Below, piece after piece: positions 23,304-33,193 of a DNA stretch of 44,790 nucleotides. Each line of letters opens with the position of its first letter. Positions within the stretch are counted from its first letter, which is position 1. Both the position numbers and the translations under genes were made by a program. Source of the DNA: Selenomonadaceae bacterium (GTDB taxonomy: Bacteria > Bacillota > Negativicutes > Selenomonadales > Selenomonadaceae); contig JAGBKP010000207.1 of the NCBI GenBank assembly GCA_017635875.1, positions 1 to 44,790 of the forward strand, read 5' to 3'. Below the pieces are notes generated by a model. It was not told the DNA's origin. It did not search any database and saw nothing but the letters and a program-made list of their open reading frames with translations.

Positions 23304-23340
23304 AGAGCTTTCCTATGGTTATGGGAGAGTTCTTTTTTTA
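23302..23340 (+). terminator. pyr attenuator hairpin
   Basis: A 14-bp stem (23302-23315 with 23322-23335, including three G-U pairs and no mismatch) around TGGTTA. The 3' arm runs into TTTTTTT (23333-23339). It ends 18 nt before the pyrB ATG. I do not see a PyrR-type antiterminator sequence. Confidence 0.75.
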
Positions 23341-23357
23341 TGCGGGGAGTGAATTTT

Positions 23358-24296
23358 ATGGGCGACATATCGCTTAAATCTAGAGATTGCATAGGGCTTG
23401 CGGATTTTTCCGCAGAGGAAATTCGATATATTTTAAATACTGCGAAAGATATGAAGAATAAATTACATCAAGACGTAAAAAAATTCGACATACTTCGCGG
23501 AAAATCCATTGTAACGCTTTTTTACGAGCCGTCCACAAGGACGCGCACCTCTTTTGAGCTTGCGGGAAAATATTTGGGAGCGGACGTGGTGAATATCACT
23601 TCAAGTTCGTCCAGTATCGTAAAAGGCGAGAGTTTAAGGGACACGCTCTACACGATTTCCGCTATGAATGTGGACGCCATCGTTATGCGCCATAAAGCGG
23701 AAGGCGCGGCGGCGTACGCGGCTAAAGTCGTAGACCCCGTTATAATAAACGCGGGCGACGGCGCGCACGCGCACCCTTCGCAGGGGCTTTTGAATTTGTT
23801 TACGATAGAAGAACACAAGGGCAAACTCGCGGGGTTAAAAGTCGCGATTATCGGCGATATTTTGCACAGCCGCGTGGCGAGAAGCGACATAGCCGCCATG
23901 ACGAAAATGGGGATAGAGCTGCACTTGGCGGGACCGAAAACCTTAATGCCGAGATTTTTAGAGGAACAGGGAATTTTTGTACATGACAGAATAGAGGACG
24001 CCATAAAGGACGCGGACGTAATCGAAGTGTTGCGCATACAATTAGAGCGTATGAAGGGCGGGCTTTTCCCAACCACGCGCGAATACGCGAGAATTTTCGG
24101 GCTTAACGCGGATAGGCTGAAATTAGCAAAGGACGACGTGCTTGTGCTTCACCCCGGACCTATGAACAAGGGTTGGGAAATTTCAAACGAAGTGGCGTAT
24201 TCCTTAAATTCCGCGATACAAGAGGAAGTCGAAAACGGAGTAGCCGTAAGAATGGCGTTATATACTCTGCTCCTTACGGGAGGCGAAAATAAATGA
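23358..24296 (+). CDS. pyrB: Aspartate carbamoyltransferase catalytic chain
   Basis: 312 residues. It joins carbamoyl phosphate and aspartate, the committed step of pyrimidine synthesis. The carbamoyl-phosphate loop STRTRTSFE is at about residues 58-66, followed by HPSQGLLNLFTI and the C-terminal LVLHPGPMNKGWEI. The ATG at 23358 follows GGGGAGTG; an upstream in-frame start at 23340 lies in the attenuator's T-run. No pyrI regulatory chain is present, so control is by the leader rather than by CTP on the enzyme. Confidence 0.97.
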   Translation: MGDISLKSRDCIGLADFSAEEIRYILNTAKDMKNKLHQDVKKFDILRGKSIVTLFYEPSTRTRTSFELAGKYLGADVVNITSSSSSIVKGESLRDTLYTISAMNVDAIVMRHKAEGAAAYAAKVVDPVIINAGDGAHAHPSQGLLNLFTIEEHKGKLAGLKVAIIGDILHSRVARSDIAAMTKMGIELHLAGPKTLMPRFLEEQGIFVHDRIEDAIKDADVIEVLRIQLERMKGGLFPTTREYARIFGLNADRLKLAKDDVLVLHPGPMNKGWEISNEVAYSLNSAIQEEVENGVAVRMALYTLLLTGGENK

Positions 24297-25579
24297 AAAC
24301 GGTTTTTAAAAACGGACGAATAATAGACCCCAAAAACAATATGGATAAAATTTCGGATATTCTTGTCGAAAACGGAAAAATCATAAGAATAGCGGAAAAC
24401 ATCGAGGAAAGCGATGCGGAAACGATAGACGCGACAAATAAAATCGTCGCGCCGGGGCTTATCGATATGCACACCCACTTCAGAGAGCCGGGGCAAGAGG
24501 CTAAAGAAGATTTTTTATCCGGCTCCAAAGCGGCGGTCGCGGGAGGTTTTACCAGAATAGCGACAATGCCGAACACAAATCCTGCGGTGGACACCGCCGC
24601 TCTCGTGCGTTCGCTTAAAGAGCGCGCGGACGAAGTCGCAAAAGCGCATATAGAGATAATAGGCGCGGTGACGAAGGGACAAAAGGGAGAGGAACTCGCC
24701 GAACTTTTAGATATGACAGAAGCCGGCGCGATAGCCTTTTCGGATGACGGGCATTACATAGACAACGCAAAAATTCTCTTAAACGCGCTGGATTATCTTT
24801 CCATAACGGACAAAATAATCATAAGCCACGCGGAAATCACGGAACTTGTCGAAGGCGGCGCGATGAACGAGGGCAAAGTCAGCGCAAAGTTAGGGCTTGC
24901 GGGGAGGCCTTCCGTTGCGGAAGATATAGCGGTTATGCGCGATATTATGCTCGCGGAATACGCGAACGCGAGAATACATATAGCGCACATCAGCTCTAAA
25001 AATGCGGTAAACATCGTGCGAGAGGCGAAAGCGCGCGGAGTAAAAGTAACGGCGGAGGTTACGCCGCAGCACCTCACTATGACGGAAGACACGGTGGATT
25101 TTACGGATTCGTCGACAAAGATAAACCCGCCGCTAAGAACGGCGGAGGACAGAGACGCGCTGCTCGCGGGGCTTAAAGACGGCGCGATAGATATGATAGT
25201 AACGGATCATTCCCCTCATGCGCCGGAAGAAAAGGACAGGGAATACATCTATGCCCCAAGCGGCTTTCCGGGACTTGAAACGTCTCTCGGCGTACTCTTG
25301 ACGGATTTGTACCATACGAACAAAATGGACATAAAGGATATTATAGAGCGTATGACCGCCGCGCCCGCGAAAATTTTCAATATAGACGCGGGCGAACTTT
25401 CGGTCGGAAGCGTTGCGGATATTACGCTGATTGACCCGAATTTTGAATGGGTTGTCGATGAAAAGAAATTTTACACGAGAGGCAGTCATTCGCCCTTTGT
25501 CGGCAGGAAGCTCACGGGGAAGGCGGCTCTTACGATGGTTGAGGGTAAAGTTGTGATGAAGGACGGAAAAGTTTTGTAA
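24293..25579 (+). CDS. pyrC: Dihydroorotase
   Basis: 428 residues, the long (class I) type. It cyclises carbamoyl aspartate to dihydroorotate. Metal ligands are visible in IDMHTHFREPG (about residues 57-67), later His in IISHAEI and IAHISSKN, and the catalytic Asp in IVTDHSPHAPEEKD. It overlaps pyrB by 4 nt. Confidence 0.97.
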   Translation: MKTVFKNGRIIDPKNNMDKISDILVENGKIIRIAENIEESDAETIDATNKIVAPGLIDMHTHFREPGQEAKEDFLSGSKAAVAGGFTRIATMPNTNPAVDTAALVRSLKERADEVAKAHIEIIGAVTKGQKGEELAELLDMTEAGAIAFSDDGHYIDNAKILLNALDYLSITDKIIISHAEITELVEGGAMNEGKVSAKLGLAGRPSVAEDIAVMRDIMLAEYANARIHIAHISSKNAVNIVREAKARGVKVTAEVTPQHLTMTEDTVDFTDSSTKINPPLRTAEDRDALLAGLKDGAIDMIVTDHSPHAPEEKDREYIYAPSGFPGLETSLGVLLTDLYHTNKMDIKDIIERMTAAPAKIFNIDAGELSVGSVADITLIDPNFEWVVDEKKFYTRGSHSPFVGRKLTGKAALTMVEGKVVMKDGKVL

Positions 25580-25591
25580 GAGGCGAATTAT

Positions 25592-25792
25592 ATGACCTTT
25601 CAAATGAAGATTTACGAGGAAAGAGAAGAAGCAAAAGAGGAAGCAATAAAAGAAACTCTTTTCAACAATATAAAAGCCCTCGTTCAAAAAGAAGGCTGGA
25701 GTTTTGAAAAAGCCTTTGATGTTTTGGGGGTTTCGCCGGAAAATAGAGTATTGTTTTTAAAAAATATGCAAAAAACAACGCTAATGAATTAA
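25592..25792 (+). CDS. Short C-terminal remnant of an Rpn/PD-(D/E)XK transposase-like protein
   Basis: 66 residues, MTFQMKIYEEREEAKEEAI then LFNNIKALVQKEGWSFEKAFDVLGVSPENR. The Glu/Lys-rich helix followed by a short 'SFEKAFDVLGVS' helix is the usual tail of Rpn-type recombination-promoting nucleases, without their catalytic domain. It sits within the pyr operon between pyrC (12 nt) and carA, keeping a plausible GAGGCG ribosome site. It may be an expressed relic or have been kept for spacing. A related fragment is at 43.0-43.2 kb. Confidence 0.55.
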   Translation: MTFQMKIYEEREEAKEEAIKETLFNNIKALVQKEGWSFEKAFDVLGVSPENRVLFLKNMQKTTLMN

Positions 25793-25804
25793 GAGGTGAA
25801 CATA

Positions 25805-26911
25805 TTGCGAGGAAAACTTGTATTAGAGGATAAAAGCGTATTTTACGGCGAGCTTATCGGCAGTTCTACCGTTGGCGAAGTCGTGTTTAATACGGGAATG
25901 ACGGGGTATCAGGAGATTTTAACAGACCCGTCGTACGCTCGGCAGATTATAACGCTTACATATCCTATGATAGGAAATTACGGAGTGTCTAAAAGTTTTA
26001 ACGAATCGCGAAAATCTTTCGCGGGCGGCTTTATAATCGGCGAACTCTGCGAAGAAGGCTCAAGTTGTACATACGAAGAATCTTTGCAAGATTTTTTGCA
26101 GAGGGAAAAAATTCCTTGTTTGTACGGCGTTGATACGAGGGCGCTTACGAGAAAAATCCGCTCCGCCGGCACTATGAAAGGCGCGATAGTTGCGGAAAAC
26201 GCGTCGGAAGAAGAAATAAACGCGGCTCTTTTAAAGCCCTTGGTAACGGACGTTGTAAAAGAAGTTACAACGGATAAAATCTATACCATAGAGCCTTACG
26301 AACTAAAAGAGGAAATACTTATAAAGCGTGGCAAGAAGGATTTTACCCCTCACGTCGTAGCTATGGATTTTGGGGTGAAGCAAAATATTTTGCGCAGTCT
26401 TTCGTCATTGGGCGCAAAACTTACCGTTGTCCCCGCGACCGCTAAAGCGGAAGAGATTTTGGCGCTAAACCCCGACGGTGTGTTTCTCTCAAACGGTCCG
26501 GGCGACCCGAAAGACGTCGGCTACGCTATTGAGGAGATAAAGAAACTTATCGGCACAAAGCCTATGTTTGGTATATGCTTAGGGCATCAACTGCTTGCTC
26601 TCGCTATGGGCGCTGATACCTATAAATTAAAATTCGGACATCGCGGCTCCAATCAGCCGGTAAAGGATTTAAAAACCGGCAGAGCGCATATTTCTTCGCA
26701 AAATCACGGTTACGCTGTGGACGAAACTACGCTTTACAATTTGCCGCTCGAAGTGACGCATATCTCCATAAACGACGGCACGGTTGAAGGTATGCGGCAT
26801 AAGGAACTGCCGATTTTTTCGGTGCAATATCACCCGGAAGCGTCGCCGGGGCCTACGGATAATCTGTATCTCTTCGACGAATTTTGGAATTTAATGGAAA
26901 AGGGGGCGTAA
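25805..26911 (+). CDS. carA: Carbamoyl phosphate synthase small (glutaminase) subunit
   Basis: About 368 residues. It releases ammonia from glutamine and passes it to CarB. N-terminal CPSase small domain (VLEDKSVFYGELIG, TGMTGYQEILTDPSY) and C-terminal class I amidotransferase with the nucleophile Cys in PMFGICLGHQLLA (about residue 256) and the His/Glu pair in VQYHPEASPGP. I prefer the TTG at 25805, 6 nt after AAGAGGTG; a GTG at 25796 lies inside that site. Confidence 0.96.
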   Translation: MRGKLVLEDKSVFYGELIGSSTVGEVVFNTGMTGYQEILTDPSYARQIITLTYPMIGNYGVSKSFNESRKSFAGGFIIGELCEEGSSCTYEESLQDFLQREKIPCLYGVDTRALTRKIRSAGTMKGAIVAENASEEEINAALLKPLVTDVVKEVTTDKIYTIEPYELKEEILIKRGKKDFTPHVVAMDFGVKQNILRSLSSLGAKLTVVPATAKAEEILALNPDGVFLSNGPGDPKDVGYAIEEIKKLIGTKPMFGICLGHQLLALAMGADTYKLKFGHRGSNQPVKDLKTGRAHISSQNHGYAVDETTLYNLPLEVTHISINDGTVEGMRHKELPIFSVQYHPEASPGPTDNLYLFDEFWNLMEKGA

Positions 26912-26914
26912 GCG

Positions 26915-29900
26915 TTGCCGAAAAAGGAAAATTTAGAAAAAGTGCTCGTAATAGGCTCGGGCCCCATCATCATAGGACAAGCGGCGGAATTTGACTACGC
27001 AGGCTCGCAGGCTTGCCGCGCCCTTAAAGAAGAAGGGCTTGAGGTGGTGCTTGTAAACAGCAACCCCGCAACCATTATGACGGATACTCATATAGCCGAT
27101 AGGGTTTACTTAGAGCCGCTGACTCTTGATTTTTTGGCGGAGATAATCGAAAAGGAACGCCCCGACGGACTGCTTGCGACCTTGGGCGGGCAAGCGGGGC
27201 TTAATCTTGCCGTGGAGCTTGCGGAAAACGGCGTTCTTGATAAATTCAACGTAAAACTTTTGGGAACGACCCTTGAAGCCATAAAAAAAGCCGAAGACAG
27301 GGAACTCTTCAAGGAAACGATGCAAAAACTCGGCGAACCGATCCCCGAAAGCACAATAGTGGAAGATATTCCTTCCGCCGTAGCGTTTGCAAACGAAATC
27401 GGATATCCTCTAATCGTTCGCCCAGCCTACACTATGGGCGGCACAGGCGGAGGCATAGCGGAAAACGAAGAGGAACTTGTCGATATTGTAATCAAGGGTT
27501 TAAAGTACAGCCTTATAGGGCAGGTGCTTATTGAAAGAAGCGTCGCGGGCTGGAAGGAAATCGAATACGAGGTTATGCGGGATTCCGCGGGAAACTGCAT
27601 CACCGTCTGCAATATGGAAAACTTCGACCCCGTCGGCGTGCATACCGGCGATTCCATAGTCGTTGCGCCTAGCCAAACTTTAACGGACAAAGAGTTTCAA
27701 ATGCTTCGCTCCGCAAGTTTACGCATAATCACGGAACTTGGCATCGAGGGCGGTTGCAACGCCCAATACGCGCTTGACCCAAACAGCGACAGATACTATG
27801 TGATAGAGGTAAACCCCCGCGTCAGCCGTTCGTCCGCGCTCGCGTCAAAGGCGACGGGCTATCCGATAGCGAAGGTTTCCGCAAAAATCGCCATCGGCTA
27901 TACTTTGGACGAAATCGACAACGCCGTAACGGGCAAGACCAAAGCCGCCTTTGAGCCTGCGCTTGATTATCTGGTGGTGAAATTCCCGCGCTGGCCTTTC
28001 GATAAATTCGTCTACGCAGACCATACCCTAGGCACGCAGATGAAAGCCACGGGAGAGGTTATGAGCATTGACAGAAGTTTTGAAGGGGCGATTTTAAAAG
28101 CGGCGCGTTCGCTTGAAATCGGCGTAAATCGGCTCTATCTCGAAAAATTCGCCGAATACGACGATGAAAAGCTAAAGCGTCAGCTTACGAAGATAAACGA
28201 CGAGCGGATTTTTGCCATAGCGGAGGCGTTAAGACGCAAAATCGCGGATGTTGACGAAATACACAACATAACCAAAATCGACAAATGGTTCTTGCATAAG
28301 ATAAAAAATATCGCCGATATTGAACTTCGCTTGCAAAATGAAGAACTGACGGCGGAACTCCTTTTGAAAGCCAAATATTTCGGGCTTGCGGACGTTTCCA
28401 TAGCGGAACTTGCGAAGAAAAACGTCGACGAAATCCGCGCTATGCGTAAGGCGAACAACATACTTCCGTATTATAAAATGGTAGACACCTGCGCGGCGGA
28501 ATTTGAGGCGGCTACGCCTTATTATTATTCGACGTTCAGAGGCGTTGAGGACGAGGTTACGCCGTCAAGCAGTCGAAAGGTTATAGTATTAGGATCGGGA
28601 CCGATAAGAATCGGGCAGGGCGTGGAATTTGACTATTGTTCCGTTCATTCCGTTTGGGCGCTTAGGGAAATGGGCATTGAGGCTATAATCATAAACAACA
28701 ACCCCGAAACGGTTTCAACGGACTTTGACATTTCCGACAGACTTTATTTTGAGCCGCTTACAACCGAAGACGTGCTGAACATCATCGACCGCGAACAGCC
28801 CGAAGGCGTTATAGTGCAATTCGGCGGGCAGACGGCGATAAATCTTGCCGCGTCGCTCTCTAAAGCAGGCGTAAAAGTTTTCGGCACTTCCGTTGACGAT
28901 ATAGACCGCGCCGAGGACAGGGAGCGTTTCGACGAAGTTTTGACCGAAACGCAAATCCCTCGCCCGAAAGGAATAAGCGTCACCAATTTAGAGGACGCGA
29001 TAAAAGGCGCGGAGGATATAGGCTACCCCGTAATGGTGCGCCCGTCTTACGTTTTGGGCGGCAGAGCTATGGAAATAGTCTACAACGAGGCGGAACTTCG
29101 CGACTATATGAGCCGCGCCGTGAAGGTTACGCCCGACCACCCCGTACTTGTGGACAGGTATATGCAGGGTACGGAAGTGGAAGTCGACGCTATTTCAGAC
29201 GGCGAATCCGTGATAATCCCGGGCATTATGGAGCATATCGAGCGAGCGGGCGTTCATTCCGGCGACTCTATCGCAGTATATCCGCCGCAGACGCTTACCG
29301 CGCGCGTGCTCTACACAATAACGGACTACACAAAACGCCTTGCGACCGCGTTAAATGTAAAGGGACTATTAAACATTCAGTTTATCGTCGCGAACGGACA
29401 GGTTTACATTATCGAAGTAAATCCGCGTTCTTCCAGAACCGTTCCGTTTTTGTCGAAAGTTACAGATATAAAAATGGTAAACCTTGCGACGCGCATCGCA
29501 TTAGGCGCGACGATTAAAGGTATGGGACTCAGCGCGGGTTATGTTCCGCCGCGTCCTTACGTCGCCGTAAAAGCGCCCGTGTTCTCATTTGCTAAAATGC
29601 AGGACGTTGATATTGCGCTTGGCCCTGAAATGAAGTCTACGGGCGAAGTTATGGGCATAGACTACCACTACGCGCGCGCGCTTTATAAGGCTATAGTCGG
29701 CGCAGGGACCCACGTCCCCAAAAACGGCTCCATTCTCTTTACCGTTGCGGATAAGGACAAGGAGGAAATGAAGGAACTCGCAAAAGCATTTTACGAACTC
29801 GGATTTAAACTCGTCGCTACCGAAGGCACGGCAAAGGCGATATCTTCAATGGGAATAGACGTTGATATTGTGGGCAAGATGCACGAGCGCAGCGCGGATA

Positions 29901-30142
29901 TTATCGAGATGATAAAGTCAAATCAAATACACATGGTAATAAATACGCTGAATCAAGGGCAGCACATACGCCGCGACGGCTTTAAAATCCGCCGCGCAAC
30001 GGTTGAACACGGCATAGCGTGTTTGACTTCATTAGACACCGCTTGGGAAGTTTTGCGCGTGCTTACCTTTATGAGAGAGCGGCGGCTGATATATTCCCTC
30101 GCTATTCAAGATTATGTGGGCGGCGGTGATGGTCTTGCGTAA
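26915..30142 (+). CDS. carB: Carbamoyl phosphate synthase large subunit
   Basis: 1075 residues, full length. It makes carbamoyl phosphate from bicarbonate, ammonia and two ATP. Two homologous halves are seen: [22 protein letters not shown] near residue 9 and [20 protein letters not shown] near residue 555, each with an ATP-grasp domain ([43 protein letters not shown]). The C-terminal ~140 residues form the MGS-type regulatory domain ([13 protein letters not shown]). The start is a TTG after AAGGGGGCG, 3 nt after carA. Confidence 0.98.
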   Translation: MPKKENLEKVLVIGSGPIIIGQAAEFDYAGSQACRALKEEGLEVVLVNSNPATIMTDTHIADRVYLEPLTLDFLAEIIEKERPDGLLATLGGQAGLNLAVELAENGVLDKFNVKLLGTTLEAIKKAEDRELFKETMQKLGEPIPESTIVEDIPSAVAFANEIGYPLIVRPAYTMGGTGGGIAENEEELVDIVIKGLKYSLIGQVLIERSVAGWKEIEYEVMRDSAGNCITVCNMENFDPVGVHTGDSIVVAPSQTLTDKEFQMLRSASLRIITELGIEGGCNAQYALDPNSDRYYVIEVNPRVSRSSALASKATGYPIAKVSAKIAIGYTLDEIDNAVTGKTKAAFEPALDYLVVKFPRWPFDKFVYADHTLGTQMKATGEVMSIDRSFEGAILKAARSLEIGVNRLYLEKFAEYDDEKLKRQLTKINDERIFAIAEALRRKIADVDEIHNITKIDKWFLHKIKNIADIELRLQNEELTAELLLKAKYFGLADVSIAELAKKNVDEIRAMRKANNILPYYKMVDTCAAEFEAATPYYYSTFRGVEDEVTPSSSRKVIVLGSGPIRIGQGVEFDYCSVHSVWALREMGIEAIIINNNPETVSTDFDISDRLYFEPLTTEDVLNIIDREQPEGVIVQFGGQTAINLAASLSKAGVKVFGTSVDDIDRAEDRERFDEVLTETQIPRPKGISVTNLEDAIKGAEDIGYPVMVRPSYVLGGRAMEIVYNEAELRDYMSRAVKVTPDHPVLVDRYMQGTEVEVDAISDGESVIIPGIMEHIERAGVHSGDSIAVYPPQTLTARVLYTITDYTKRLATALNVKGLLNIQFIVANGQVYIIEVNPRSSRTVPFLSKVTDIKMVNLATRIALGATIKGMGLSAGYVPPRPYVAVKAPVFSFAKMQDVDIALGPEMKSTGEVMGIDYHYARALYKAIVGAGTHVPKNGSILFTVADKDKEEMKELAKAFYELGFKLVATEGTAKAISSMGIDVDIVGKMHERSADIIEMIKSNQIHMVINTLNQGQHIRRDGFKIRRATVEHGIACLTSLDTAWEVLRVLTFMRERRLIYSLAIQDYVGGGDGLA

Positions 30143-30884
30143 AACGCTTACGGACGCGGAAATTACGGAGCAAAGGGAACTGATAGCGGGCGTTTTTAAG
30201 ATGACGCTTCACGCCCCAGAAATTGCAAGAACTGCAAAACCGGGAAACTTTTTGCAGGTGAAGGCGGCAAAGGCGAACACTCTACTTCGCCGTCCGCTAG
30301 GGATAGCGGACGCAGAGGGAGATAATATTTCGCTGATATACCGAAAAATCGGAAAAGGCACGGCGGAACTTGCGGAACTTCAACAGGGCGATATTGTTAG
30401 CATTTTGGGCGCGCTAGGAAATTCATTCGACGAAAGTTTCAAAAATCCGCTTTTGGTGGGCGGCGGCATGGGGCTTTCGCCGCTCCTCTTTTACGCGCAG
30501 GCGCATAAAAACGCCGCCGTCTTAATGGGCGGCAGAACTTCGTCGGAAATTTTTTGGGAAGATATTTTTAAACCCTTCGCTAAAGAAATTTTTATAGCGA
30601 CGGAAGACGGCTCCAAAGGAGAAAAAGGCTTTAACGTCGCGCTGCTCCCTAAACTTTTAAAGAGCGGCAAATACGACGGCGTTATCGCCTGCGGCCCGGA
30701 CCCTATGATGAAAAAAGCCGTTGACATCGCGAGGGAATATAGCGTACCCGTTGAAGTTTCATTGGAGCGGCGAATGGGCTGCGGGCTTGGAGCGTGTCTT
30801 TCCTGCGCTATTGATACGGCAAACGGCAGGAAAAAAGTCTGCAAGGACGGCCCCGTGTTTAAAGGCGAGGAGGTGTTCTTTTAA
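30129..30884 (+). CDS. pyrK: Dihydroorotate dehydrogenase electron-transfer subunit
   Basis: 251 residues from the ATG at 30129, inside the end of carB. It carries FAD and a 2Fe-2S cluster and passes electrons from PyrD to NAD+. FAD-binding [13 protein letters not shown]-binding [17 protein letters not shown] and IACGPDPMM, and the C-terminal cluster Cys in [16 protein letters not shown] followed by VCKDGP. It marks the dehydrogenase as class 1B, as in Firmicutes. Confidence 0.95.
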   Translation: MVLRKTLTDAEITEQRELIAGVFKMTLHAPEIARTAKPGNFLQVKAAKANTLLRRPLGIADAEGDNISLIYRKIGKGTAELAELQQGDIVSILGALGNSFDESFKNPLLVGGGMGLSPLLFYAQAHKNAAVLMGGRTSSEIFWEDIFKPFAKEIFIATEDGSKGEKGFNVALLPKLLKSGKYDGVIACGPDPMMKKAVDIAREYSVPVEVSLERRMGCGLGACLSCAIDTANGRKKVCKDGPVFKGEEVFF

Positions 30885-31813
30885 TGGATACATCTCTTAA
30901 TACAAATCTTTTGGGTATGGATATGAAATCGCCCGTTATAACCGCCTCCGGCACATTCGGCTTTGGGGAGGAATTTGCGGATTTTGTGGATTTATCCTCT
31001 CTCGGCGCGGTTACGGTAAAAGGCACAACGCTAAAACCGCGCGCGGGAAACAGCGGCGTAAGAATTGCCGAAACGCCCGCGGGTATGCTTAACTGCATCG
31101 GGCTTGAAAATCCCGGGGCAGACGCATTTTTAAACGATATTTTGCCGCGAATAAAAAAGTATAATATGAATGTCATCGTGAATATTTCCGGCTCTACCGT
31201 CGAAGAATACGGTATTTTGGCGGAAATGCTCGATGTGGACGGAGTAAACGCCGTTGAACTAAACGTCTCTTGCCCGAATGTAAAAGAGGGCGGCATAGTT
31301 TTCGGCACAGACCCCAAAATGGCTGCGGCTGTGGTAACGGAAGCGAAACGTAAGACGAAAAAGCCCATTATATTGAAACTTTCGCCAAACGTAACGGATA
31401 TTAAAGTTATGGCAAAAGCCGCCGAGGACGCAGGCGCGGACGCTGTGTCGCTCATAAACACGCTTATAGGCATGGCGATAGACGTAAACACTTTTAAGCC
31501 CGTGCTCGGAAACGTTACGGGCGGACTGTCCGGGCCTGCGGTGAAACCCGTCGCGCTTCGTATGGTGTACGAAGCGCGGGGAGCCGTAAAAATCCCCATA
31601 ATCGGTATGGGCGGAATTTCAAGCGCAGAGGACGCGATTGAATTTTTCCTTGCAGGGGCGGACGCGGTTGCAATCGGCACGGCAAATTTTGTCAATCCCA
31701 AAATTACGACGGAAATTTGCGAAGGGCTTAAAAATTACCTTAAAGAAAAGAATTTTAACAGCATTAAAGATATAATAGGACTTGCAAGGGGTGAAATGAA
31801 TGGCAGACGATAG
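30884..31813 (+). CDS. pyrD: Dihydroorotate dehydrogenase, class 1B catalytic subunit
   Basis: 309 residues. FMN enzyme that oxidises dihydroorotate to orotate with PyrK as partner. Motifs: SPVITASGTFGFGEEFADF near the N-terminus, LNVSCPNVKEGGIVFG with the class 1 catalytic Cys, IGMGGISSAEDAIEF and FLAGADAVAIGTANF in the FMN phosphate site. It overlaps pyrK by one base and pyrF by 14. Confidence 0.97.
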   Translation: MDTSLNTNLLGMDMKSPVITASGTFGFGEEFADFVDLSSLGAVTVKGTTLKPRAGNSGVRIAETPAGMLNCIGLENPGADAFLNDILPRIKKYNMNVIVNISGSTVEEYGILAEMLDVDGVNAVELNVSCPNVKEGGIVFGTDPKMAAAVVTEAKRKTKKPIILKLSPNVTDIKVMAKAAEDAGADAVSLINTLIGMAIDVNTFKPVLGNVTGGLSGPAVKPVALRMVYEARGAVKIPIIGMGGISSAEDAIEFFLAGADAVAIGTANFVNPKITTEICEGLKNYLKEKNFNSIKDIIGLARGEMNGRR

Positions 31814-32516
31814 GCTGATAGTCGCGCTCGACGTACATACTATGATGGACGTCAAAATTTTAGTCGACAAGCTCGGCGATTCCGTAAGCTACTATAAAGT
31901 GGGAATGGAACTGTTTTATTCGATAGGCGAACGGGTCGTTGTATATTTAAAGCAACAAAACAAAAAAGTTTTCCTCGATTTAAAACTCTGCGACATTCCA
32001 AACACCGTGGCCGGCGGGTTGACTTCACTTATGAACCTCGGCGCGGATATGATGAACATTCACGCTTTCGGCGGGCTTGCGATGATGAAAAAAGCGGCTG
32101 AAAGCGTAAGAAAAGCCGCAGAAAAAGCGAACAAAAAGCCGCCGAAACTTATCGCCGTTACGGTTTTAACAAGTATTTCCGAAGAAGAATGGAAAGAAAT
32201 GGGGCATAATACCTCCGTTGAAGAACAAGTCATTATTTTTGCCAAACTCGCAAAAAAGGCGGGGCTTGACGGAGTGGTTGCTTCGCCTAAAGAGGCGGCG
32301 GCTATAAGAAGCGCGGTGGGAGAAGATTTTCTTATCGTCACGCCCGGCGTTCGTCCAAAAGGCGCAAGCGTAGACGACCAAAACCGCATAGCGACCCCCG
32401 CAGGCGCGCTTAAAAACGGCGCTACTCATCTTGTGGTGGGAAGACCCGTAAGAGCGGCGGAAGATCCCAAACTTGCCGCAGAAGAAATTATAAAAGAAAT
32501 GAGTGAAGTGAAATGA
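31800..32516 (+). CDS. pyrF: Orotidine 5'-phosphate decarboxylase
   Basis: 238 residues. It converts OMP to UMP. The catalytic D-x-K-x-x-D array is seen in FLDLKLCDIPNTV. The start RLIVALDVHTMMD and the phosphate-binding end GAThlVVGRPVRAAEDP fit the family. The ATG lies within the end of pyrD and follows AAGGGGTG. Confidence 0.97.
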   Translation: MADDRLIVALDVHTMMDVKILVDKLGDSVSYYKVGMELFYSIGERVVVYLKQQNKKVFLDLKLCDIPNTVAGGLTSLMNLGADMMNIHAFGGLAMMKKAAESVRKAAEKANKKPPKLIAVTVLTSISEEEWKEMGHNTSVEEQVIIFAKLAKKAGLDGVVASPKEAAAIRSAVGEDFLIVTPGVRPKGASVDDQNRIATPAGALKNGATHLVVGRPVRAAEDPKLAAEEIIKEMSEVK

Positions 32517-33088
32517 CAGAAGCCGAAGTACGAGCATTATTAGAAGAAACAAACGCCATTATGACGGGGCATTTTCTTCTTACAAGCGGACTGCACAGCC
32601 CGCATTACGTTGAAAAATTCAACGTGCTTCAACACCCTAAATACACGGAAAAACTCTGCCAAGCCATGGCGGAAAAGTTTAAGGACGCAAAAATCGACAC
32701 GGTTGTAGGCCCAGTCACGGGCGGCATTATCCTCGCCCACGAAACGGGAAAGGCTCTTGGCACTCGCGCGATTTTCACCGAACGCGAAAACGGCAAGATG
32801 ACTTTCCGCCGCGGATTTTCCCTTGAAAAAGGCGAGCGCGTCTTAATAGTAGAAGACATAGTAACAACGGGCGGCTCCGTGCAGGAAGTAATCGACGTGG
32901 TAAAAGCCGAAGGCGGCGTACCCGTCGCTGTCAGCGTATTGGTTGACAGAAGCGGCGGCAAGGCGAATTTCGGCGACGTTCCCTTCACCGCGCTTTTAAA
33001 GATGGACGTTGAAACGCATAAACCTGAAAATTGTCCGCTATGTAAAGAGGGAGTACCTATGACGAAACGCGGACGCACGGGGAAATGA
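32513..33088 (+). CDS. pyrE: Orotate phosphoribosyltransferase
   Basis: 191 residues. It adds PRPP to orotate. The PRPP loop RVLIVEDIVTTGGSVQEVIDV is clear. The C-terminal tail with ENCPLCKEGVPMTKRG is found in the Thermus/Firmicutes-like PyrE branch, whose Cys pair may bind metal. It is the last gene of the operon and overlaps pyrF by 4 nt. Confidence 0.96.
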   Translation: MTEAEVRALLEETNAIMTGHFLLTSGLHSPHYVEKFNVLQHPKYTEKLCQAMAEKFKDAKIDTVVGPVTGGIILAHETGKALGTRAIFTERENGKMTFRRGFSLEKGERVLIVEDIVTTGGSVQEVIDVVKAEGGVPVAVSVLVDRSGGKANFGDVPFTALLKMDVETHKPENCPLCKEGVPMTKRGRTGK

Positions 33089-33098
33089 TGATATACCG

Positions 33099-33130
33099 GC
33101 GAGAAAGCACTTTGTTTTCTCGCTTTTTTT
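33099..33130 (+). terminator. Terminator of the pyr operon
   Basis: GCGAGAAA (33099-33106) and TTTCTCGC (33116-33123), followed by seven T, 10 nt after the pyrE stop. Confidence 0.93.
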
Positions 33131-33131
33131 G

Positions 33132-33160
33132 TGGCAAGATTTAAAATTATGTGATATAAT
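33132..33160 (+). promoter_or_regulatory. Candidate promoter of tilS-hpt
   Basis: TGGCAA (33132-33137), 17 nt, then perfect TATAAT (33155-33160), 34 nt before the tilS ATG. The -35 is weak. Confidence 0.6.
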
Positions 33161-33193
33161 CAAACGCGGATTTTTATTGCATAGGACATAGGT

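Noticed and set aside
23241-23340. A PyrR-binding antiterminator in the pyr leader
   Set aside because: I could not find the conserved PyrR loop sequence; the leader ORF plus terminator explains the region better.
30859-31701. 280-codon minus frame opposite pyrD
   Set aside because: Shadow of a clearly recognised gene, without any family motif.
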